Part shown: positions 22,187 through 33,216 of the stretch, in pieces
Layout of the letters: the number at the start of each line of letters is the position of its first letter
Position numbering within the stretch: the first letter of the stretch is position 1
Assembly (NCBI GenBank): GCA_002221725.1
Contig: NJFT01000136.1
Location: 46,243 to 110,242, forward strand
Source: Scedosporium boydii
Taxonomy: Eukaryota; Ascomycota; Sordariomycetes; Microascales; Microascaceae
DNA length: 64,000 nucleotides
Reading direction: 5' to 3'
The notes under the pieces: generated by a model
What the model saw: the letters and a program-made list of their open reading frames with translations, nothing else
Told to the model about the DNA's origin: nothing
The model's database searches: none
Made by a program: the position numbers and the translations under genes

Positions 22187-23029
22187 CTATTCACTCTGGC
22201 ATAATTTCCCAATCGTTTTCCTCCCTAGTTCCAAGAGCTCCCCCAGCCCCTCTCTAGGATAGCCCACGACTTCAAACTTAGTGCAGTCGTCTTGAGCGCC
22301 ACGCTGAGGCACCGGCATAGCGACGGGTTGGTGATTCTGGGCGGCGATCATCGTACATACGCGGTATGCACCGGGAGGCAATCCACCTTCTACTGTTGCC
22401 TGTAGAAGCCCATTGCCATCCCCCCTGTCGAGTATTCCAGCAAAGAACGCAAATTTTGTGGGATCGGGAGGAACGATCGAGTCCAACGAGCCGATGTCTT
22501 GAATCGTGATGTGGCAGTGGCCAATGATATCTCCATTTTCGTCAAGGTCCTGTGGAGCCGTGTAGTAGTTCGTCATTGGGTTAACGAAGTGGCCTACCCC
22601 GAGGTGAATTGTCTGGATGGACACATTGAATGTGGTTTCGGCTGGGATCCGGGCAGCATGCTTGGGGTTCGTGATCATCGCCGAGATCATGTTTGTGGCC
22701 GCAGGGAGTTTACCCATTGGGATTCCGTTACACGACCCCGTAGTGATGTGCTTGCCGTTGGTGAGTTCCTGGCCATCGCAAAAGTTGATGAAGTTGTTCT
22801 CGTCAGTCGCAGAGGGAGTCTGACCTGGTCCGATTCCCTCTGTTCCAGGCTCCTGACCCGTGACGGCACTGGAATCCTGAATCAACTCCGGTTTGAGGCA
22901 ACTCAATGGATCGTGTCTTTTTACGACGTTGAGCTCGTGGCCATGTCTACGACTAGAGTAATCGATAGAGGCACCGCGAACCAAGCTGATAGACAGAAGA
23001 AAAACACTACCGTAAATCAAAGGAAACAT
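22187..23029 (-). CDS. Conserved secreted fungal protein of unknown function
   Basis: Intronless, 280 aa from the ATG at 23029. A signal peptide (LIYGSVFLLSISLVRG) is followed by a short pro-like stretch and a conserved globular domain. That domain reads FCDGQELTNGKHITTGSCN, then MISAMITNPKHA, GHFVNPMTNYYTAPQ, IIGHCHITIQD, FAFFAGILDRGDGNGLL, GAYRVCTMIAAQNHQPV and PQRGAQDDCTKFEV. I know this pattern as a widespread family of secreted ascomycete and basidiomycete proteins, often misnamed in databases as ribosomal protein S17-like or as a macrophage-activating glycoprotein. Its function has not been established as far as I know. Conserved His and Cys residues would suit a carbohydrate- or metal-binding beta domain, which is inference. 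The tail after KFEV is variable. Confidence 0.85.
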   Translation of the reverse strand: MFPLIYGSVFLLSISLVRGASIDYSSRRHGHELNVVKRHDPLSCLKPELIQDSSAVTGQEPGTEGIGPGQTPSATDENNFINFCDGQELTNGKHITTGSCNGIPMGKLPAATNMISAMITNPKHAARIPAETTFNVSIQTIHLGVGHFVNPMTNYYTAPQDLDENGDIIGHCHITIQDIGSLDSIVPPDPTKFAFFAGILDRGDGNGLLQATVEGGLPPGAYRVCTMIAAQNHQPVAMPVPQRGAQDDCTKFEVVGYPREGLGELLELGRKTIGKLCQSE

Positions 23030-25177
23030 GATGGAACTAGGCGCGAAAACTCGGCCGATAAAACGAGTGTGAAGAGCCTGTGCGTGGGCCAGTGAAAGGA
23101 GCGACGAATGCCGGGGCAAATGGGAACGACAGCTAATGAAGAAACTAGTGGAGAAACTAATGAGCTTAACTTATATTTTCGTTGACCACTGTCTTTCTAT
23201 TACTGCTACTTTTTTTCTCTTCTTCTTTCGTTTCAACCGTGGGGGCTCATCACCACCAGGGTGCCGCGCCTGCAAGACGATCTGCACCAGTGCCTATCAT
23301 AATACTGCCAAGGCGCTAACGCAGTGCTCGGACAATATCCGCTTGTTCCCGGCGGGCCTAAGCTCCTTTTTTGTCGTCCTCACAGTTGATAAACAGAATC
23401 GGACGAAAAGGAAATGCTTCGTGCTTCGTGCTTCGTGCAAAGAACGAAGCAAAGACGAAAAAGGGAAGTTCCAACCTCGGATATCGCGGCACCGCTAGCT
23501 TAAGATTTGTGTCCTGCGACTCACCCTGCTAGATTACCTGTGCGTCCGACAGGGCTGTCTGGTAATTCTGAGCGTAGGGTGATGATATCAATGGGAGAGC
23601 ACGTTGACTTGATGTCCTTTGCCATTTTCTTCTTTATAGTAGTTGGTAGCTTAGTTCTTAGAGAGCAGTCGATGATCATATCCCAAGAGCAATTTTGGCC
23701 TTGCAGCACAAGGAAATGAGTGGAGGACAGGTCAACTTTGCCACCAACGATACCTCGGTACAGGTATCACCCGCCGTAGATTTTCTTATTGATATGCTTG
23801 ATTCGTTATGTGCTCATGGATTTGCAGGGGTATTGTCCATCAGGCCAACGGCAAGCGCGGGAAGTAGGACCATGGATATGGAGCCTTAATCCGCTTTAGC
23901 GTTGGGGGGAGATCGACGCCCCGCTATCCGGGTTTGGGAATTTTCCGTATTTAGGGGAAATTTGAGTTCCTCCCGGACCCACTAGACAACGAAATCGGCC
24001 CTTTGGTGAGTCTGGCACCCGGAGAAGAGGACTAAGACTCTCCGGGACCTCAAGTTATCCCGCGCTCAGCCAGTCAGGTGAAGATGGGGCTGAATGGGTT
24101 TAGCTCACGATCTCCGCCTACCGGAGGAATGACAAATACCGCGCTCGAATCGTATACTATTACTTTGAGACCCCAGTCTAATACGTCGTACGTGAACTCA
24201 GCTTCCTCTATATGTTACGGAGGGTTGGATATTCCAGCGCTTAAAACCGACGATACTCTACCTCCCTCTTACGATGAAACTCATCTCTGTGGATTCCATT
24301 TAGTCGTTTGGAGGCTCACAGCGCCCTTACATGGTAATGGGCTAAACCCGACCTGTGCAGCGGCAGGAGGGCCGAGGGCCCCATATCATATCGCGGTTCA
24401 CGAAACGGAGCTCTATGGACTGGAGCCCACCGCTGAATAGTAAATAGTATGATGTTTGCCTTGGTTATGATGACTGCGATGCCAAGCTCAGAACCAATCT
24501 CCCCACGCAGACTTGGTCTTGGAGGTACTAGTATATGCATCAGAGGCCAATAAAATCCAAAGACTACTTCGTACGACATACTGTAACGTAGATCTGTCCC
24601 AATTTGCTCTACTCTGCCCATATTGGAGGGTGACGCGGCACTGTCTATCAGTAGCTATCTACCGGTCATTATTAATAGCACTCCGTTATTCCTTCTCTGG
24701 CGGTGAAGCCGCTGCTCTCTATCGTAGGAAACCAATTGCCAAGTAAAAACTGGCAACATATATCTCTCCGTAGAGCAGAGGACCTCTGACAATACGCACC
24801 AGAGTCAGGGTCAGATCCGGCTTCTGCCGGTAAGACGGAGAGAATCTTAACGTTCTCCGACCTCCTAGCATCCGATTTAAAGAATATCTTGTTTAAGAAT
24901 GCTCCATGTGGCAGCACAGAGGATGGGATTATAAATCAAATATTCCCGTAGAGTCATCTTGGCGAGGGAAAGATTACAAATGAGCGGCGGAGTTCCGCAT
25001 ATATTTCTTTTGAGCTATTATCGTGGTGTGTGGACGAATTCCCGGTGAGTGGGATGTGTTGACTCGTGGGTTCCTATTTAAGAGGGTCTCGCTCCCCATG
25101 AGAACTCACAACGGTAACCGCGCGTCAAGAACAAACCGAGCTAGCACTTTAGTTAACGCCACGAACGCACCGAAGTA
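23030..25177. other. Intergenic, 2.1 kb
   Basis: Divergent promoter space. It holds three tandem cgtgcttcgtgcttcgtgc units near 23420-23438 and several short open frames (for example 24078-24440 +) without recognisable domains. Several small inverted repeats occur at 24740-24870. No transposon protein remnant is recognised. Confidence 0.4.
25075..25082 (+). promoter_or_regulatory. Probable TATA-like element
   Basis: TATTTAAG lies about 100 nt upstream of the ATG at 25178, at normal core-promoter distance. Confidence 0.35.
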
Positions 25178-26068
25178 ATGACTGGGGTAACATGTCTGGG
25201 CCTAGGCAATATTGGCCTGGGAATCGTGAAAGCCCTCCGAAAAGCCGGCATTGAAGTCACCGCTTGGAATCGCACGCAAGACCGACTGTTTGTCCGACAA
25301 GCCATTGACGCAGGGGCCATCTTCGAACCAAGCGCAACCACAGCCATCTCGCGAAACAGGGTCGTCATTATCTGTGTCCTGGATTACGCCGCTATCCGGG
25401 ATGTTGTCGCCACCCTCGGAGACGGAGTTCTAAAAGGTACCGTCTTGATCAGCTTTACCACCGGTTCACCTGGTCAGGCCAGCGAAATGGATAAGCGAGT
25501 ACGGGATCTTGGGGTTGCGCACTACTTAGACGGTGCGATTCTGTCTCCTCCCTCGGCGATTGGCGGCCCAACATCAGCCCTTGTCCTGAGCGGAGATAAG
25601 GAAGACACGTTTAAATCGATCTCAGAGATTCTCATTGCAATTGGTGCGGGGCACTATCTCGGCGAAGATCCTTCAGCAGCATCACGCTTTGACGTCTCTG
25701 CTCTAGCGACCATGTACGGAATGTTTGCCGGCAGTCTACTCGGTATGGCATTGCTAAAGAAGAGTAGCGAGGATACCAAGATCGCCCCTATCATATCAGG
25801 ACAGATCGTTCCGATGCTGCGGATGATAGCTCCGATCCTCGGCTCTTTTGCGCAAAGGTGGGATGACGAAGAGTTTGATAATGATGATGGGCATCCCATG
25901 TCGATGCAGGTATCCGGTATGCGCACTCTTAAGTTGGCATTCGAGGAGGCCGGCATAGACTTTGGACCGCTGGAGCATTTCAAGGGGCTCATGGAAAAAG
26001 CAATGGAGCAGCGTGGAGGGGGCACCGGAATGGCTACAGTTGGTCCTCTCCTGTTCAAAGCACCATGA
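25178..26068 (+). CDS. NAD(P)-dependent imine-reductase/beta-hydroxyacid-dehydrogenase-like protein
   Basis: Intronless, 296 aa. The N-terminal Rossmann fold starts VTCLGLGNIGLGIVKAL (G-x-G-x-x-G at residues about 8-13), then NRTQDR at the end of strand 2, the NADP-selecting position. FTTGSPGQA occupies the active-site motif that in beta-hydroxyacid dehydrogenases begins the substrate loop. DGAILSPPSAIGGPTSALVLSGD matches the interdomain stretch of imine reductases (IREDs), where the dehydrogenase catalytic Lys region is replaced. The C-terminal half is helical and ends in MEQRGGGTGMATVGPLLF. I place it in the IRED-like branch, which reduces cyclic imines in known members. It lies next to a VOC-fold gene on the same strand. 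Substrate unknown. Confidence 0.85.
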   Translation: MTGVTCLGLGNIGLGIVKALRKAGIEVTAWNRTQDRLFVRQAIDAGAIFEPSATTAISRNRVVIICVLDYAAIRDVVATLGDGVLKGTVLISFTTGSPGQASEMDKRVRDLGVAHYLDGAILSPPSAIGGPTSALVLSGDKEDTFKSISEILIAIGAGHYLGEDPSAASRFDVSALATMYGMFAGSLLGMALLKKSSEDTKIAPIISGQIVPMLRMIAPILGSFAQRWDDEEFDNDDGHPMSMQVSGMRTLKLAFEEAGIDFGPLEHFKGLMEKAMEQRGGGTGMATVGPLLFKAP

Positions 26069-26613
26069 AAGAATCAGATGAATTACTTCTAGTACCCAAT
26101 ACAAAGGGGGAGCCATGTTTTCACCTCCAACACCTCCAACGCTGGCCTACTATTACCCAGTGCTTCGCAGAGCGCTATTTCACAGACCGGCTCCTAGTGA
26201 CGTAGAGTTGTATGCACCACCCTGTTTACTACGTAAGCTTTGATCAAGCTGCTTTTGATTGAGGGCCTCCTGATCGTTACCTCTTCGGGCCGGGGAGTGC
26301 TCGTATTTCCTCAAGGTTCTCTTTCCCACAAACGCCGTACATCCGGATAGTGCGATTTGCCGTGGGTATATCTAATGGCTATTCGCCCACCCAGCGCCGT
26401 CAAAGTTCTTGCGACAGGTTACGTGGTCGAGGTATACCAACAGGTACACGAGTAAGACGGAGGAACTTTCTGTATGATAATATTACCTCAGAACGTAATA
26501 GAATCAGCCACGAAACTAAAATAAGTAACAATATCAGACAGGCTCGCCCCAATTTCTTCCTCAACCACCAGCAACCAAGATATTCGGACATCTACATTCT
26601 AGACAGACAAGGC
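26069..26613. other. Intergenic
   Basis: About 0.55 kb between the IRED-like and VOC genes, with a duplicated cacctccaa near 26127-26143. Nothing else is recognised. Confidence 0.35.
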
Positions 26614-27103
26614 ATGACAGACTGGAAGCCACCAAAGTTCGGGCACCCTTGCTGGGTGAGCATATCAGCAACAGACATCTCTCGAGGTGAGAGCCCACGG
26701 AGATTCTCCTCAAGCCTCTTCTCCCTTTCTCCCTTATTAATATTTGCGTACTCTCGTAGCGCACAAATTTTACTCGACTGTCTTTAGCTGGTATTTTAAA
26801 CCCCCCCGCGAAGATGCCCCCGGCCATAAGGTCCGCAGTTTCGATTTCAGCCCAGATATCAGTCTTAGCGGAGGAATTGTCCTCGTTCCTGACGATGCAG
26901 GCGTGTTGAAGACTGGTCATGGTGGTACTTGTATGCACTGGTTTGTCGAGGACATCGAAAAAACAAGCCAGACAATCACTTCTGCTGGAGGCAAAATGCT
27001 CTCGGATGCTCAGCCAGAGGGTAAATTTGGCCTCTACAGATATTTCGAGGACTCGGAAGGAAATGTGGGCAGTATTTACCAGATCGCCCTGAGTCAAGAT
27101 TGA
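26614..27103 (+). CDS. VOC (glyoxalase/bleomycin-resistance fold) protein (2 exons)
   Basis: Exons 26614-26686 and 26760-27103 give 138 aa; the 73-nt intron has GTGAGA and CTCGTAG. After MTDWKPPKFGHPCWVSISATDI comes AHKFYSTVFSWYF, the helix of the first beta-alpha-beta-beta-beta module. GGTCMHWFVEDIEKT begins the second module, and GLYRYFEDSEGNVGSIYQ is the classic terminal strand with the D-x-E/D-G-N motif. VOC proteins use paired modules to hold a metal or ligand. Here the usual N-terminal His is shifted to the GHPCW segment, and the terminal ligand lies in the EGN region. It may act on a small molecule handled by the neighbouring IRED-like enzyme; this is inference from proximity only. Confidence 0.85.
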
Positions 27104-27793
27104 TTCGGTATCGATGGTCGTTAGAAAAACAAACCGGTCTGAAGAACTAGTTTCCCATTATCAATATGTTGCTTTTGACGATGGTCACCTTCGACGAGGT
27201 TCGTGAAAATTTGTATGGAGATGTGCTGGCCGAATTCACGCCAAGCTTGGCTGTTACATGCCACAAATTTTGTTGGCTGTCGCATCCCAGATTGCAACCG
27301 TGGCGTAAGGAACGAGAGTGGGGAGTTGTTCGATGTGGTGAATTATTCTCGTACACCTTTTATTATAGGGGAAATGTAAAATCGCCACTGCATCCAAAGA
27401 AGAAGAAGCGAGCGCCTGCTTGTTGGGAACATGACGTTTCTTCGTAGAATCGCATGAAGTGTTATCCTCCGTAGAGAAATGCGGAAACCGGATGGTCTTC
27501 CGCCAAGCACTACATTATTAGCCAGCTCCCGCGAGAACGGTCGCCGACCTTCTTAGCAGGCAACAGGATTGAATCGATCCAATAATTTTGTTGTGTGGTT
27601 GCATTTTTCCGAATTGGGGGGTCCAAACACGTCAGGAGTTGCGTAAGCGCATCACTCGAAGGAATGCCCCCTCTCCTCTCTGACCTCAGCATCGTCAAAG
27701 GCAAGAATATTTCCGTCTTATCACGCTCTAAGTTAGCGTAGCGTGTATTTTAAAATTCCTTGGGGATCAGGCATTAAAAGCTTTCACTTCATC
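27104..27793. other. Intergenic
   Basis: About 0.7 kb before the ankyrin gene. Short open frames only. Confidence 0.4.
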
Positions 27794-29831
27794 ATGGATG
27801 GCTTCTCCGTTGCGTCACTCAGCACCCTCAGCTCATCCGTCTCTCACCGCTCACTAGCGGCCGCGGCGGAGCTGACTGACCTGCTCCGCAAATTACCCAG
27901 CGATCACCATGCAGAGCAGCTATCCTCTCTCTCCAAAGCCCTCCAGGCATTCAGCACGGCTGTGAACCAACTTGCAGTCTCCATCATTAGTGCCTCAGCC
28001 ATCTCACAGCGCCTACAAGCCCAGCTAAGCCGGTCGCTCGGGACTTGCGAGAATGGATTGGTGTCGATGGGGAAACAGGTGATGCGGCTGCAACCTGAGA
28101 CAATAACTAGCCTGAATGAGGCTTTTTTGGCCGTACATGACGATATGCTATTGGCTTGTACTCAGTTGTTTGGCTTCTTCGAGCAGGTTCTTGCAATGTG
28201 AGGCTCGGCATCGGCATCGGCATCGGAACCTACGTGACTCGTTGAAACTAACCCGGCCACTCTGTAGGACTGATAGGGGGGATCAAGATGCCTCTCTCGA
28301 AGGCCAAGAAGGCCGCCGTATCATCGAGCAAGTAGACGATATGCTAAAGTTAGTGCCCAAGGTTGCCGGTGGCATCTTGATCGATGGAAGCAATAGCGCG
28401 CCAACACACACATCCGCTGAAGCACGGCCACCGGAGGTTGAAGGGTCCTTGGACCCACCACCTCCCTACGAGCCCCCAGCGACAGAGCCTTCAACTGTTT
28501 CACCTTCTGGTCCTTCCGCCTCATCGCCTCCAGCCACTCAGAGCAGTAGCTTCTGGGACTTGACTTCCATTAAGCAGTCTTTCAGCGCACTGACAGCCGG
28601 CCTTCGGTCCAAGCCAGATCCCCTCGTCAGCGCTCTGTGTGAGGCCAGTCGCCGGGGGGACGTTTCGCAAATGGCCGGCCTTCTCAAACACGGCGCTAAC
28701 ATCGACGGCAAGAATGAGGACAGGGAAACGCCCCTTCATTGTGCTATCATCACAAACCAGGATCAAGCGGTTCGGCTGCTCCTGGCTTCGGGAGTCGACT
28801 TGAAGACCTGGTCTAAAATGCCCGCCATGTTTTTGGCAGCATCCGTGGGGCATATCAGCATCGCCAGAATGCTGCTCCAGCGAGGTGGCCCAGGCGCCGA
28901 TGTCAAGGCGAAAAATGTATCTGGCCAGCAGTACTTTGTCGACGTCGTGGGTAGTGGAAACATTGATGGGGTGCGCTTTCTTTTGGAGCATGGTGCCGAC
29001 GCAAGAGTAAAGAGCATTTCTGGTCGGCCCGTCATTGTACAAGCGGCAAAGAAGGGGGGTCTAGGGATGGTAAAGCTACTGTTTGATTTTGGAGCCGATG
29101 TTAACTCAGCGGACATTACCGGCGCCTCCCTTGTATCCTTGGCTCTTGAAAAATCTGACATGGACTTGATGGAGTTGCTGTTAACAAGAGGCGCAAAGCC
29201 CGACTCCCGTTGCGTTGATGGGGAGCGTGTACTCGCGACTGCGATTTCGAAGAAGAAGGTTCCGTTTGCGAAGCGCCTGATGCAAGCGGGTGCGGATGGA
29301 AACGTTGATGATATAACAGGACAGAAAGTCATCATCAATGTGGTCAAGGGTAGTAAGATTGAGAACAAAGAAAAGGTTGAGCTTGTGCGGATGCTTCTGC
29401 AGAACGGGGCGAAAGCGACGTCGAAGGACATATTCTGGCCCCACATGCGGGTTCTCCCACTTGCGGTTGACAACGGGGTTGATGGAGAGGTTGTCGCGAT
29501 GCTGCTTCGACACGGGGCAGACAGCGCTGACACACTACACAATGGAGAGACCCCTCTGACCGAGGCTATTAACAAGGGGAGGGTAGATCAGATCGAGGCT
29601 TTATTGGCGAACGGCGCTGACCCGAATCTTGCGAACAAAAACGACAAGACACCCCTTATACTGGCATTAGTGAGACAGGATCTGAGCCTGGTACGGCTTC
29701 TGAGGCAGCATGGTGCGGAGTTGGACTCTCCTGGACAGTCTGCACGGGAGTTTGCAATGACCCTCGGCCAGCCGGACATTTTACAAGTCTTAGGACTAGG
29801 ACCAGGCCCAGACTCAGGTCGGGGCCGGTAG
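27794..29831 (+). CDS. Ankyrin-repeat protein with fungal N-terminal helical domain and PPxY motif (2 exons)
   Basis: Exons 27794-28197 and 28268-29831 give 655 aa. The 70-nt intron begins GTGAGG, contains ggcatc repeats and ends TGTAG; the split codon is a Met. The first 134 residues are an all-helical domain like the N-terminal domains of fungal NLR-like and ankyrin proteins. A Pro/Ser/Thr-rich linker follows, with PPPPYEPPA, a PPxY motif that WW domains such as those of Rsp5/Nedd4 ligases bind. From about residue 220 to the end there are about nine to ten ankyrin repeats, for example ALCEASRRGDVSQMAGLLKH and TPLTEAINKGRVDQIEALLA. No kinase, NACHT or lipase domain is attached. A scaffold or ubiquitin-adaptor role is inference. 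Confidence 0.88.
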
Positions 29832-31023
29832 CTTGGTAATTTTTTTTTTTTTTTTCGTGAATATAAACATTGTTGTAGACCTTTCAAGTAGCTGATACTA
29901 GTGGGGTCCAAATAACCCTAATAGATTTTCTGCTTCGTGTTGTAGGTGGCAGGGGATGCGGAGGGTGGACCGTGCCATGTCCGCTGAAGCACATGGAAGG
30001 ATATTCAATGGAGTTATAATGGAGAGCTAGTGATTAGACAACAGGCTCGGACCTCCACCCCCCCTAATTAACACCTTGTTGTCGTCCTAGCATCAACGTG
30101 TGACCGTTGGATATCCGGTTCTCAGCATGGACCGTTCTCCATGGATCCCTGGCTGATGTCTCGCCGCTGCTTTTGTGTGCCCGTCTAAATCTTGTGACAA
30201 CGAACATGAAACGCTGGGAACACCTACCACAACGTAGCGGTCGAGGTCGAAGCAGGATTCGCAACCTCCTCGTTTACATGACCAGTGCCAGCACATGAAT
30301 ACAATTCTAACGAGAAAACTCCGGAATGTTCCATGATAAAATATACATTAAATGCTAATTTGCGGCGGCGCAGAGACCATCCTCCCGATGCCGGCAGTGC
30401 AGCATATCCGCACACGTTGCCTCAACACCCCAGAGCGCCTCGTCCCAGTCCTTCATGAGGTCAAGGCGTGCTAGCAGCAGGTTGATCGACACTGTCGCTC
30501 GTCACGCTGGAGCATAGGTCGTCAGTCTCACTAACTACCGCGGATCGTGTCCGATGGAAATCGCGCGGGCGAGTTGTTGTATATTCGGGTCCCGGGTCTA
30601 GCCGTTAGATGGCTTTCACGGCTTTGCCCAGTCCCATGGAAGCACCAGCCTCTGCATCTCACTGCGGCATTGGGAAGTTCTGAAGCTTTCAAGATCGAAT
30701 CCGATGGGTTCCAGCATCGGCCTTTGCGATCCGCCCATTGCGTGACCCATCTTATGAGCCACGATTCTGAATCCCAAGTCGATCTGAGCAGCCCACATGC
30801 AGTGCATATTGAAAGAAGAAACGGCCAATCTCCCAAGTCATCGGCGTCCCCGCACAAGTGTGCCCTCGTTCTATCAACAAGCTTCGCCTATTCTCGTTCT
30901 AGGCTCAAGCGGGCCATCCGCTCAGACGAAGACGGGACCACTTGGATCTCATTATATCTAGCCAGAAAATATATAACATCTGGAACAGGAGAATGGAAAG
31001 AGCATTCGCACGTGCTGAACAGC
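29832..31023. other. Intergenic, convergent
   Basis: About 1.2 kb between the convergent ankyrin and Zn2Cys6 genes. An open frame of 168 codons (30547-31053 +) lacks domain character and overlaps the 3' end of the regulator. Confidence 0.4.
29840..29855 (+). repeat. Poly-T tract
   Basis: Run of 16 T just after the stop codon of the ankyrin gene, probably within its 3' untranslated region. Confidence 0.6.
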
Positions 31024-33216
31024 TTAGCTGATCATATCATTGGTAACCTGTAAGAGGCTAGCATCCATCGTGGAGTATAAAGGAATGCTCTTATCAAATG
31101 AGTCAAACAAGAGAGTTCTGGGGGACATCGGCAAGATGACATCCATTGTCGTGGCGAGATCGGGCAGCATTTGGATGCTATCATCTCCAAATTCGGTGAG
31201 TGACTGGGCTTCGGCACCGAGAGACGTTATGGAACTGCTGCGGGCCATGCTATTGACGTCGTATGGGTAGGCCGGGGGCGTAAGGGCAAGGCCTGGCTTG
31301 GGTGCCACGGAGCGCCGCTGTTCGGCTTGATTGGCTGCTCCTCCAGTGATTTGGGCTTGGGCATCAGGTCTTGTGTGGACGGTTCCGAAGAGTCCGCCAA
31401 TAAGCAGTCTCTGCCTCTCCATCTTGAATCGGGTTCTCTTATCGAGGTACGCGTTACACGCAGCCTGGAGATTCTCTACAATAGCTAAATTCCTCCTAGC
31501 TACTGCATCGTTGTGAGAGAAAATGGACAGTATCTTGTGTGCGTCGGCAAGGGTCTTCTCAAGTGGAAACAGATGGTCCAGATCGCAAAACTGAGCTAGC
31601 CCAAGAACAAGAGCCGCCACAAATAAGGAGTTGACGACGAAAGGCAGCCGTTTGGGTATGTCTTCGGCCGATAGTAGTCCGCGTAATAGGTCCACGGTGC
31701 GTATGGCGGAATCGACGCATGCGTAAGACACGATTGGGTCTGGTGAGGAGGCATTACGCCCACGATCCTCGAGATCATCGTCTTGCATCGCTCCCTGGCA
31801 TATGTGCTTGGAAACGGTCTCAATCAAAAATGGCCGAGAAAGGAGCATGATCGTCCAGTAGTAGATTTCTTTGAGGTGGTAGAGGCCAATGTTCGGTGTT
31901 CTCTTCCTTTCATGGGCGTCGAGGAACTCCCCTGGCTGGATACTATCAGCAGCAAGTCCCTGAGGAAACCTAATGGCCCATTGCCGATGGCGCTCGCTGA
32001 TCCGCTCCAGCACCTCGGTGGACACCATGCGCTTCGAGTAGACTTTGGTCAGAATTTCCTCGAGGATAGCACATAAATCGTTTGACGCCGAGTAATCGCC
32101 ATCGGACTTGGTATCTCTCGTCTCAGATGTCGATGGTAACCGACCAAGCGATGTGCTTGTGAAGAGGTCAAGCACTCGCAGAGATTTCCATAGTCGTTCC
32201 CTCGCTGTGTACTCAGATGCATCAAAGAGAGCGTTGATGTCATTTCTGTGAACGCCGAGAGAGTAGGCAGCTCGCGCCGCGATGCCGAGGTACATGAAAG
32301 CCGCATTCCGGCGAGAAGCGGCTAGGAGATACATTGTAATCAGTAAATTGGCCTGCACCGTAGACATGCTTGGGTCTTCCATGAGGGCCGATGCAGTCAA
32401 GAATCGCCCGTAGTTGAAGTATCGTTCGGCTTGATCATCTCTATCCTCCGGGCATACCTGCGCGCCTATCGCGAAGATGAGGAAGAATATTGTGCCTATG
32501 GATTGTTGCGTAGGCCCGTCATAAACGTTGCCGTGCCATTGTGAGAGGTTTGCGCGTAGTTCTTGTTCATCAAAGAGGTTGAGCACGCAACTCGTCGCGC
32601 GCATGAACCACGCGAGCAAGTAATTGGATTCGTCCAAGTCGGGTCTCGCCGGGGGCTGCTGGACTATGTCAACAACCCAATTTGACCGTCCTTCTGGCGT
32701 TGCCTCTACCAGACGGCTTCGTAGTGGATCCTCTGTGAAGGGGCATGGTCCTATCGAATCGCTGACCAAGCGGCGGATGGTCTGAAGAAAGGTCAGGTTG
32801 GCCGCGTCGCCGATGAACATGAACTTGCCGCGACCATCTTGAATTAGCCGCGACAACTGCGGAACGGGGGCTGTATGGCAGCTGTGGGCGGAGTGTGACG
32901 ACGACGACCTGTGAACGTCCAAGCCAGCACCGGCACTGCCGGGTCCATCAAGGGAGAGGTCGCTCGGTGGCGGGGGATAGAGAAGGCTGGTGTCCTGACC
33001 GGAGTCGTCGCGGTCGTTCGAAGTAGTTGTGAGACTCGCCGTTGGAGAATTCATGGCGCGGGGAGAGGTCGAAAAGCTACACTCGGCGTCGACGCCACGC
33101 GTGACGCAGCGTCCGCAAGGTTGCCGGCCATCGCACCGTTCCTTTCGCCGCTTGCACGTTCGACAGGCTTTAGCACAACGACGACGGTCGGCGCTTCTAA
33201 CTCTCCGTGTTGGCAT
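31024..33216 (-). CDS. Zn2Cys6 transcription factor with fungal-specific regulatory domain
   Basis: Intronless, 730 aa. The DNA-binding binuclear cluster sits at residues 18-46: Cys18, 21, 28, 34, 37 and 46, spacing C-x2-C-x6-C-x5-C-x2-C-x8-C, with KRRKERC as the basic recognition part. A Ser/Thr/Pro-rich linker follows. The middle-homology (Fungal_trans) domain then contains NLLITMYLLAASRRNAAFMY, AARAAYSLGVHR and RERLWKSLRVLD. These are standard for nuclear pathway regulators. The C-terminal stretch is acidic and hydrophobic and may activate transcription. It stands 2.9 kb upstream of the phenol 2-monooxygenase gene and is transcribed away from it, so it is the natural candidate regulator of the aromatic-degradation genes; that link is inference. 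Confidence 0.92.
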   Translation of the reverse strand: MPTRRVRSADRRRCAKACRTCKRRKERCDGRQPCGRCVTRGVDAECSFSTSPRAMNSPTASLTTTSNDRDDSGQDTSLLYPPPPSDLSLDGPGSAGAGLDVHRSSSSHSAHSCHTAPVPQLSRLIQDGRGKFMFIGDAANLTFLQTIRRLVSDSIGPCPFTEDPLRSRLVEATPEGRSNWVVDIVQQPPARPDLDESNYLLAWFMRATSCVLNLFDEQELRANLSQWHGNVYDGPTQQSIGTIFFLIFAIGAQVCPEDRDDQAERYFNYGRFLTASALMEDPSMSTVQANLLITMYLLAASRRNAAFMYLGIAARAAYSLGVHRNDINALFDASEYTARERLWKSLRVLDLFTSTSLGRLPSTSETRDTKSDGDYSASNDLCAILEEILTKVYSKRMVSTEVLERISERHRQWAIRFPQGLAADSIQPGEFLDAHERKRTPNIGLYHLKEIYYWTIMLLSRPFLIETVSKHICQGAMQDDDLEDRGRNASSPDPIVSYACVDSAIRTVDLLRGLLSAEDIPKRLPFVVNSLFVAALVLGLAQFCDLDHLFPLEKTLADAHKILSIFSHNDAVARRNLAIVENLQAACNAYLDKRTRFKMERQRLLIGGLFGTVHTRPDAQAQITGGAANQAEQRRSVAPKPGLALTPPAYPYDVNSMARSSSITSLGAEAQSLTEFGDDSIQMLPDLATTMDVILPMSPRTLLFDSFDKSIPLYSTMDASLLQVTNDMIS

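Noticed and set aside
24078..24440. 120-codon open frame
   Set aside because: No domain, no signal peptide, and an equally long frame overlaps on the other strand. Treated as chance.
28763..29575. 270-codon frame opposite the ankyrin repeats
   Set aside because: Shadow frame; the plus strand encodes clear ankyrin repeats.
30547..31053. 168-codon open frame on the plus strand
   Set aside because: Overlaps the 3' end of the Zn2Cys6 gene and lacks any recognisable domain.
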